Below, in pieces: positions 57,401 to 64,000 of a stretch of 64,000 bases of DNA. Origin of the DNA: Mytilisepta virgata (Eukaryota > Mollusca > Bivalvia > Mytilida > Mytilidae); the NCBI GenBank assembly GCA_028015205.1, contig JAPWFG010000024.1:1550001-1614000 (forward strand), in the 5' to 3' direction. The translations under genes were made by a program, and so were the position numbers. The notes under the pieces were generated by a model. That model was not told the DNA's origin and did no database searches. It was given only the letters and a program-made list of their open reading frames with translations. Position 1 is the stretch's first letter. Each line of letters opens with the position of its first letter.

Positions 57401-59398
57401 AACATTGATACCTTGGTTTTGAATACAGAATTTATTTGGACTCGGCACGAAACTGGGGAAAAGACTCGCTGAAAGCTCGTCTTTTCCCCAGTTTCTAAGC
57501 CTCATCCAAATGAATTCTGTACTCAAAGCCACCGGTTATTATTGACCAGTCTATAGCAATTGAACTATTGACCGGTAAATTGTTTTAGGTCTAAAGATAA
57601 ACAAAATAGTAAAATTGTAGTCTTGATATTTTTACTGAAAAACAAACAAACTGAGGTATCATAAAATTAAACAACTGTTATGTTGCCATGTGTAGTAAGA
57701 ATTTGTTTCGTGGTAGATCATCAAGTGAAAGAAAAGGATCCATATATTGTATTCTTTCTCTGAGTGTTTGAAAACAATATCACATAATTGATCAGTAAGG
57801 TTCTGTTAGCGCTTTGACCTTCTTCAGACAGAGTGACGACGTCGTTAGGCAGCGATTGATGTCGTTACTTCCTGGCGACGTCCAACGGTAGTAAATACAA
57901 TTTCACGATTATTACGGACAAAACGAAATTGTTAAGGCCTATTCAGAGGCGGATTATAAAGTTTGATAAAATATTGTTCCTTCGCCTCCCGGGTGGTCTT
58001 ATCATTATTCCACATTTTAAAAAACGGAAATATTGTGAATTTTCCGTTACCACATTTTTCGAAATGTTCGGAACATGGCGTGTTTTTGGTTGACGGGTCC
58101 CGTATCCGTTGTTTTTGAACGCGGACCCTATCAATGAGTCTTTTGGTTTTTCCAATATAATTTTTATTGCAGCCAGGACATGTTGCACAGTAAATCACGC
58201 TTTCCGATTTACAGTTCATACTTAAATTTTGTTTAAGGATTATTCCGGAATTCATCATTTTCGATTGTCCTTCTTCAATCAGTTCGCAAGTCCCGCACCT
58301 CGGATCACCGCATTTGGTAATGTTTGCAGTTTTTGGTGTGAATTTTGCACGATAAGGAGTCTTTTTTAAATTCGGTGGCTGACGGCGGCTTCCTATTATT
58401 TGCGAATCCTTGACTAATTCCTTCATTTTGTCCTATTGGTGTAAAATCGGAATTAATCCTTTGGCCGAAGTAATGATATTGTGATTGCGTGGATGGTGCG
58501 TTACGACGAAATGAATATTTTCTTGCTTATCCGTTTTTTTTCCGGCGATCTTATCCGTCTTAATTCACGGAGTGGAATTTGTTTTGCATTTTGTATTGCG
58601 TTTTTTATAAGATTAATCGGATAGTTTTGTCGTTTTAGATGAAGTTGTAATTCTTTAATTCTTTTCTCGCGTAACTCTGGATCAATCACAATTGTGCATA
58701 TTCGTCTGGCTAAATTAAAGGGAATATTCCTCTTTGTATGGGAGGGATGGCACGATCTGAAGTCCAAGTATTGGTGTGAATCCATTGGTTTACTGTAAAG
58801 ATCGGTTATGATTTTCTCGCCTTTCTTTATTATCAAAATGTGCAAAAAAAGGTAATTCTAATGTGCTGGATTCGGAAGTGAATTGTATAGACTTATGCAG
58901 TTCATTGATGATTGTATGAAATCTATTTAGATCAGTTTCACTTTTTGTCCAGAAAATGAAACAGTCATCGAGATATCGTTTCCAATTTTCAAGGATGTAT
59001 GTTTCGAAATTTTGATCGAATTCGGTAGATATCTTTTCGTTTAACTTTTTTTCGAGAAATCCCATCACTAAGGTGGCATATGTAGGTGCCACTTTAGTGT
59101 CCATCGCAGTTCCTTTTTTTTGGAGGAAATATTCATCATCGAAAAGAAAATAATTATTTTCCAGTATTAGTTTCAGACCTTTCAAGATAAAGTCTTTAGA
59201 AAAACGTTCTGGAATCTCATTGGGATATTTTTCCAACCAATAATTTACGGCTTGTATTCCTAAATTGTGAGGAATGTTCGTATAAAGGCTTGTTACGTCA
59301 AAACTGACCAATATTGTATTTGACGGAACCATTTCCGGGATATAGTTCAAAAAGTCCATATCATTTCTAACAAAAGCTTGGAACCTTTTTGCATAGAG

Positions 59399-59430
<32 letters not shown>

Positions 59431-59433
59431 GCC

Positions 59434-59530
<97 letters not shown>

Positions 59531-59924
59531 GATCACTAGAGATAAACCCCTCTCCCCTAGTAATAAAGAGCTGATAGCTTGCACATGCACTTATTAAATC
59601 CTCAACGTTTATGTTCAAATTATTATTGTAGTTATATTCTATAAGATGAACCCACCAACACACAGTACATATATTCCTTTTAACATTACAGACCCATACG
59701 AAACAAGGGAATTTTTCGTCGGAGCATCAGACATAGAGAGTGAAGGAAACTGGACATGGTATTCATCCAATGCAGGCAATTTTTTCAAATTTAAGGGTCA
59801 GCAACCAAATAATTTTGACGGATCGTATAACGGCAAAACAGCAGACTGCGGGGCAATTGAATCTCCAGTACGTTTATTTGATGAATATTGTCATCAGAAG
59901 AAATTTTTTATTTGTGAGATGTAA
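54458..59924 (+). CDS. PAN-CTLD C-type lectin gene 2 (intact, 238 residues)
   Basis: Four exons: 54458-54533 (signal peptide; [20 protein letters not shown] then VISVF), 55298-55534 (PAN/apple-like), 56622-56792 and 59692-59924 (C-type lectin domain). All introns are phase 1 with GT-AG borders; the join is 717 bases with no internal stop, ending TAA. The lectin domain has the expected Cys pairs, a QPNN loop instead of EPN/QPD, and FDEYC where the WND motif usually lies, so calcium or sugar specificity is not predictable. Expected to be secreted and to recognise glycans. Intron 3 (2.9 kb) holds an antisense Penelope-like element and a TA tract. Tandem paralogue of 43604-48819. Poly-A signal ATTAAA near 60005. 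Confidence 0.85.
55298..55534 (+). CDS. Lectin 2 exon 2: PAN/apple-like module
   Basis: Acceptor GTTGTTTCAG, donor GGAG/GTATAG. It encodes [18 protein letters not shown] and [20 protein letters not shown] then [11 protein letters not shown]. Five Cys in the CxxxC-C-C pattern; keeps the N-terminal Cys missing in lectin 1. Confidence 0.8.
56622..56792 (+). CDS. Lectin 2 exon 3: N-terminal half of CTLD
   Basis: Encodes [20 protein letters not shown] and [20 protein letters not shown]; conserved Cys in LYCES. Donor ACT/GTAAGT. Intron phase identical to lectin 1. Confidence 0.85.
57417..57530. repeat. ~114 bp imperfect palindrome in lectin 2 intron 3
   Basis: TTTTGAATACAGAATTTATT pairs with AATGAATTCTGTACTCAAAG; CACGAAACTGGGGAAAAGAC pairs with GTCTTTTCCCCAGTTTCTAA. 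The apex at 57464-57480 is ACTCGCTGAAAGCTCGT, close to that of the 5.85 kb palindrome. Confidence 0.8.
57760..59401 (-). mobile_element. Penelope-like element with GIY-YIG endonuclease (frameshifted)
   Basis: Minus strand, three ORF pieces. RT (59401-58790): [20 protein letters not shown] (motif A), [19 protein letters not shown] (motif B) and [12 protein letters not shown] (motif C). The frame then shifts near 58840 and continues [32 protein letters not shown] (to 58501). After another shift the GIY-YIG part (58426-57932) reads [35 protein letters not shown] and [18 protein letters not shown] plus C-terminal GIY-YIG is diagnostic of endonuclease-bearing Penelope-like elements. The 5' end is cut off at the TA tract; the 3' end is about 57760. 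It is antisense within lectin 2 intron 3. Confidence 0.88.
59393..59526. repeat. TA microsatellite with embedded inverted ATAGAGGCT / AGCCTCTAT
   Basis: A first TA run (about 59403-59430) is flanked by ATAGAGGCT and AGCCTCTAT, and a second run of about 43 TA follows to 59526. Together they form a long potential cruciform at the truncated 5' edge of the Penelope-like element. Long ORFs of Tyr-Ile repeats here are meaningless. Confidence 0.85.
59692..59924 (+). CDS. Lectin 2 exon 4: C-terminal half of CTLD
   Basis: Acceptor ACATTACAG. It encodes [52 protein letters not shown] and [20 protein letters not shown] and FFICE are canonical CTLD landmarks. It lies only about 165 bp downstream of the TA tract. 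Confidence 0.85.
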
Positions 59925-60130
59925 TCACTTAGACATTTCGCCCTCATTCCTTTTTTCATGAATATGCAACAGATTTTATTGTTCAGTATATTGGAATTTC
60001 CAGTATTAAAACTCTTTGAATTTCCTCTTTGGCACCGTGGGCAATATATCGTCTTATCACCTAATAGTATATTTATTAACTTTCTATTATAATAGATATT
60101 TTAGTTTTAACCATATTTCACTTTTAATTT

Positions 60131-60265
60131 GTCTATAGGGCAATAGAAAGACATTCTATTGCCCGGTGTAGCGTTCTATTGCCCGCGATCTTTTGACCCA
60201 CTTTATGATTGGTCAATTACGTCTATCGGGCAATAGAACGATGTTCGATTGCCTGCGACCTTTTG
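60131..60265. repeat. Repeated GGGCAATAGAA hairpins
   Basis: A perfect 11 bp stem GGGCAATAGAA (60138-60148) / TTCTATTGCCC (60154-60164) with a 5 nt loop. A further TTCTATTGCCCGCGATCTTT and a diverged second copy (CGGGCAATAGAACGATGTTC) lie to 60265. It shares words with the palindrome at 60396. Confidence 0.75.
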
Positions 60266-60395
60266 AAGTTTTAAATAACTGAATCTTGAATTGTTAACTG
60301 TTTTGAAAAATACAATTTCATTACTTTATTCTTATCTCTTTATCCCAAAACTTTGAAAATAGAAAAAAAGGTGCATCCAAAAACTACTATTAGGT

Positions 60396-60581
60396 AATAA
60401 AGCAGTTATTGAATGTGTAGCCATGCAATAGACGAGAATATATTTCCTCTGTACTGGGAACAGCTCAAGTGTTCTATTGCCCTTAGCCGTTGGCTTCGGG
60501 CAATAGAATACTAAGCTGTTCTCGGTAACTTGGGAAAATATTTTTGTCTATTACCTGGCTATACATTAAATAACTCTTATT
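60396..60581. repeat. 186 bp imperfect palindrome
   Basis: AATAAAGCAGTTATTGAATG (left) pairs with CATTAAATAACTCTTATT (right). GTGTAGCCATGCAATAGAC pairs with GTCTATTACCTGGCTATAC, and GTTCTATTGCCC pairs with GGGCAATAGAAT around the apex TTAGCCGTTGGCTTC. No coding content. Confidence 0.8.
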
Positions 60582-60639
60582 TAAATATGTCATTTCTTTA
60601 CTGCAAATGATGAATCGTCAAGTACATCAAAATTTGTAT

Positions 60640-61330
60640 CATAATATAAATATGAATATCTAATGTATTTGATGCACTTCTCATGAATCAATGTAAAAAC
60701 TACTAAATGAAATCTTGTTCATATATGTTCATAAAAACAAATAATTGTTCATAACAATTAAATAGTATTCATGAAAACAAAATATGTATTCATAAAAACA
60801 AAACATTGATTCATCCTTGTTTCGTTTTTGATTGTTCAATCAAATACGCTGTTACAACAGAAACGAGGTATCCCATGATGCAAATTATTGAACGTATATT
60901 TATAAATTTTTAAGAACATATATATAACTTTTATGAATAATTATTTATTTGTATGAACATATTTATTTGTTTGAACATATATATTTTTTATGAACAAATA
61001 CTTAATTTTGTGAATCAATATTTTGATTTTATGAATCAACATTTTGTTTTTATGAATCAACTTTTGGTTTTATGAATACATATTTTGTTTTAATGAATAC
61101 ATATTTAATTGTTATGAACAATTATTTGTTTTTATGAACATATATGAATTTTTTTATGAACGAATATTAGTTTCTGAACATTTATTCATGTTTTATGCAT
61201 ATATATTTTATTTTATGAACACATATTTAGATTTATTAAATATATATTTTGTTTTTATGAACATATATTCGTTCTTACGGACAATTATTAAATTTTCTGA
61301 ACATATATTTTGTTTTTTGTGAATATTGCA
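60640..61330. repeat. AT-rich foldback of TATGAACATATATTTTG-type units
   Basis: The left half (about 60700-60815) carries GTTCATAAAAACAAATAATT-type units, and the right half (about 60900-61330) the reverse complement, TTATGAACATATATTTTGTT, repeated more than a dozen times at about 25-45 bp. About 80 bp of unique sequence at 60816-60895 separates them. No clear TIR or target duplication. The 62-codon ORF at 61134 is repeat translation. Confidence 0.75.
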
Positions 61331-61418
61331 ACGTTTCACGCGACATAGAGTGGGTTTTGTGAACACAAATTCCACCTACATGAATGAATCACAGTTCTAA
61401 CTTATAGTTTATAATCAT

Positions 61419-61674
61419 GTTTGTTTGTTTGTTTAGTTGGGGTTAAACGTCGTTTTCACCACATTTGGCTATTTCGTGGCGGCCAGTTTTTATTGGTGGA
61501 GGAAGCCGGAGAGAACCACCTACAGTAGGAAAATTGGCAATCCTTGTCAATTAAGATCGGAGTCGAACACGCCCCGCCACAGGTGAGATTCGAACTCATA
61601 ACCCCAGCGTTGACAGACTAGTGATCATTAGTAGTCATGACGAACTACCTAGACCTCTCGGCCACCGAGGCCCC
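61419..61674 (-). repeat. tRNA-derived SINE with 9 bp target-site duplication
   Basis: Read on the minus strand it begins GGGGCCTCGGTGGCCGAGAG (box A like class II tRNA-Leu/Ser) and reaches GAGTTCGAATCTCACC (box B). It continues through a body with GGTTCTCTCCGGCTTCCTCC and ends GTTTAACCCCAACTAAACAA with an AAAC-type tail. TATAATCAT flanks it at 61410-61418 and 61675-61683, a perfect target duplication. The body resembles a deeply conserved metazoan SINE central domain (Nin-DC type, from memory). It is not a functional tRNA gene. Confidence 0.85.
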
Positions 61675-61859
61675 TATAATCATATGAAGATAAGGTAGCG
61701 ACCATTTGAAAATTGGGGGGGGGTGAGTTTTGTTCTTGGTAAAAAATAATTGCGTCTCGTACTCGAAGCAACAAAATACTTATATCTTTTTCAGCACAAT
61801 GTATTAATCATTAATTAAAGGACTAATTATCTTAAATCAACCTTTTTCTGTAACCTTGA

Positions 61860-62400
61860 CTCAAGTATGAAATTCAGGTGAAGGTCTCAGACAGCCATGT
61901 ACACACAAAGGAATATCTATAGACCAAATATGGTTGGTCTATGTATTGCAGTTGCTGAAAAATGGAAATTATTCTTAACATAAAACAAGTCACTCAAGCA
62001 TAAAATAGAGGTCAAAGGTAAGGTTTCAGATGTTAAAGTGGATATATCCACTAAGAACTTATCAACCAAATACTGTGGGTCTAGTTAGTACAGTAGGTGA
62101 CTAAATCATGAAAATGTAATTAAATCACTCAGGAATGAAATTCAGGTTAAGTTCAGGTGACATGTGTTAGACTGGCATATCCACTAAGAACTATCTACAG
62201 ACCAAATATGCTGGGCCTAGGTATTGCAGTTGCTTAAACATGGACTTAATCACGAAACTTTGATGCAAGTCACTCATAGGTCAAGGTCATGAGACAAGTG
62301 TGAGACGGGCATGTACCTACCAAAAACTCTCAATAGAATAAATACGGTGGGTCTAGGTATTACAGTTCCTGAGAAATTTGAAAAAAAAACTTAACATTGA
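61860..62400 (+). repeat. ~140 bp tandem array (about four units)
   Basis: Units keyed on ACCAAATATGGTTGGTCTAT (61923), ACCAAATACTGTGGGTCTAG (62065), ACCAAATATGCTGGGCCTAG (62201) and AATACGGTGGGTCTAGGTAT (62341), each with a TATTGCAGTTGCT and a GTCACTCA..TCAAGGTCA block. Confidence 0.65.
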
Positions 62401-63814
62401 CTTTTTCTTCAACTTTTAATATTATTATATTGAAGTAATGGATATCTCCATGTGCTTATCAAGGACATATTTAAGAAAAATCTCACATTTTAAGACATAA
62501 TGAGGCCAGTAAAGTGCTTTTCTTGCTACGAAACTACAATATTCTTGCTAGAAGGGAGGGAGGAGACAAACACATACTTTCATGTATAATTGTGACGTCG
62601 TCATTTTGTCTTCCTCAGTCTCCTGCTATGCAAGCTCCCGACCAATACCACGGAGTTAAGCCGAAAGTGTAATACAGCAGGAGTTTAAGATATGTGCAAC
62701 ATCTTCAATAGTTCTTAATATATAGTTGATAATTTCTTCAACGTCCTTCTACGTGTTCTAGATCTACTCTGTACGCACACCTTAAAGGTTCAACTACAAA
62801 CTTTTGTAGTTGAAATAGAAAAACAGTTGCAGACCAAGCTGGACATTTTTTTTGGTGTTTTTGGGGGGAGGGGGCAGAATCCCTCCCCTCCCCTCAGGAA
62901 TAAAATGCTTGATGCCTAATGATACAGATGACCATTTTGGTCCATTTTCGATTCTTGATTTTTAATCAAAAAATTAAAACATTCATATTTTCAAAAAGCG
63001 AAATTATCGAAACTGTACATCCAGTTTAGGATTTTCAAATTAAAATTTAAATATTAATTATTTGGTGAAATTTTTAAAATTTTGAAATTAATGTTGATAT
63101 TTTAGACCTTTGATTATAAATTGAAAAATATAAGATTTGAAAACTTTTTAAAAATTTCAAGTGTCAAGTGATACACGGACCTCATATCCCCAAATGCGTG
63201 ACAGTCGTGAAATCGTCATAAACAACAACAAAAACAAACAAAACAAACAAAAAACAAAAAAGCAAAAAAGCAAAAACAAATACATAAAAACAAAAACTAA
63301 ATTCAAGAAAAGAAAAAGAACGAAAAAGCGTTGCTTCGACAATTTGCTAGTACGTGTATTTCTTTTTTAGATAATAATTGTTTATACCATTAGAGAGTCA
63401 AATATACCGATGTGGCTAAAAGTTTAAGCTAGAATCATCAGTGGTCATAGGTTTATGGTTTATATACATAATGAAGTTTCTTTTAAATTGACAAATAGTC
63501 TATTGAATGTTGAGGAAACGGCTATCGAAATGTACAAGAATGCTTTATCTCTCCAATTGAAGCGTTTGTTATAAATGCACATGTATCTATGGATATGGTC
63601 AATAGTCGACTATGCTTTTACTCCCCTATCCATGTCGTCGTTTTACACGAACAATTGTTTCAAAATTTGAATTTTTTTAACATGATCATACCCGAACCCT
63701 TCATAATAACGAAAAACAATAGGAATTTCTGCATAATGCATTCTGATATGATCATACAATACATGTAATACTAATACATGGTCATTAGGACAGATTCTAC
63801 AGTTAATAAATCAA
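62401..63814. other. No gene; A/C-rich low complexity at 63221-63300
   Basis: AT-rich spacer with a G-run near 62857-62872 and an AAACA/AAAAC simple stretch at about 63221-63300 that produces long Lys/Asn-rich or Phe/Leu-rich ORFs on the two strands. No gene supported. Confidence 0.45.
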
Positions 63815-63938
63815 GAAAAATAAAATAAAAAGTGCAACTCTGAAAGTGATATCCTTTGAGCACTACGCCGACAGTGATACCTTTCGGGCCCCAAAGATAC
63901 CACTGCCGGATTTGCACTTTTTTATCTCATTTATTTTC
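63815..63938. repeat. ~124 bp imperfect palindrome at the window end
   Basis: GAAAAATAAAATAAAAAGTG (left) pairs with CACTTTTTTATCTCATTTAT (right). The inner stem CAGTGATACCTTTCGGG pairs with CCCCAAAGATACCACTG around the apex. Non-coding. Confidence 0.7.
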
Positions 63939-64000
63939 AAAATTAACGACTCCTCTGATCCCTTATATTTTTGGTGATTCATTTCCAAAGTAAAATACTG

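Noticed and set aside
59389..59663. Tyr-Ile repeat ORFs on both strands
   Set aside because: Translations of the TA microsatellite.
61570..61674. tRNA gene on the minus strand
   Set aside because: Box A and B are present but the segment between them is longer than a tRNA allows and the sequence continues into a SINE body with target duplications.

Overview
The window reads as eukaryotic, AT-rich, gene-poor and repeat-dense DNA, most likely from a bivalve mollusc (a mussel-like genome is my inference). Reasons: split genes with GT-AG introns, small PAN plus C-type-lectin genes in tandem, tyrosine-recombinase (DIRS/Ngaro) and Penelope-like retroelements, tRNA-headed SINEs, and 110-170 bp tandem arrays ending in a short hairpin, as in bivalve pearl/Helentron-type elements. 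No bacterial operons, CRISPR arrays or rRNA genes were seen.

Layout. 0-7.5 kb: a minisatellite with a palindromic core, then a repeat block (copy A) carrying an array of about 150 bp units, a decayed Penelope-like RT and a 34-residue secreted cationic peptide ORF. 7.5-11 kb: a hairpin, a short acidic-peptide exon and a TIR element full of CCAACGTTGG. 11-17 kb: small repeats, an 899 bp foldback element with perfect 43 bp TIRs, a MITE and a probable SINE. 17.8-23 kb: a Ngaro-type retrotransposon with the order A1-gag-RT/RNaseH-YR-B1-A2-B2, interrupted by a Penelope-like fragment and with a gutted recombinase. 24-32 kb: two minus-strand exons of a candidate pleiotrophin/midkine-like gene, with repeat block copy B inside the intron. 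33-42 kb: a second copy of the hairpin/exon/TIR repeat, a PIF/Harbinger transposase relic and a second, older DIRS-type relic carrying a MITE and another Penelope fragment.

43.6-60 kb is the main host locus. Two plus-strand four-exon genes encode signal peptide, PAN/apple-like module and C-type lectin domain, with every intron in phase 1. The first (43604-48819) has one in-frame TGA and is probably a pseudogene; the second (54458-59924, 238 residues) is intact. A decayed orphan last exon lies between them. The third intron of the intact gene carries an antisense Penelope-like element with a GIY-YIG endonuclease and a long TA tract. 60-64 kb holds foldbacks, hairpins, a SINE with a perfect 9 bp target duplication and another tandem array.

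Only the lectins, the pleiotrophin-like exons and a few orphan exons look like host protein genes; nearly everything else recognisable is mobile-element sequence, often nested. Exon boundaries were deduced by eye from splice consensus and phase, and similarity calls come from recognising motifs, not from searches.
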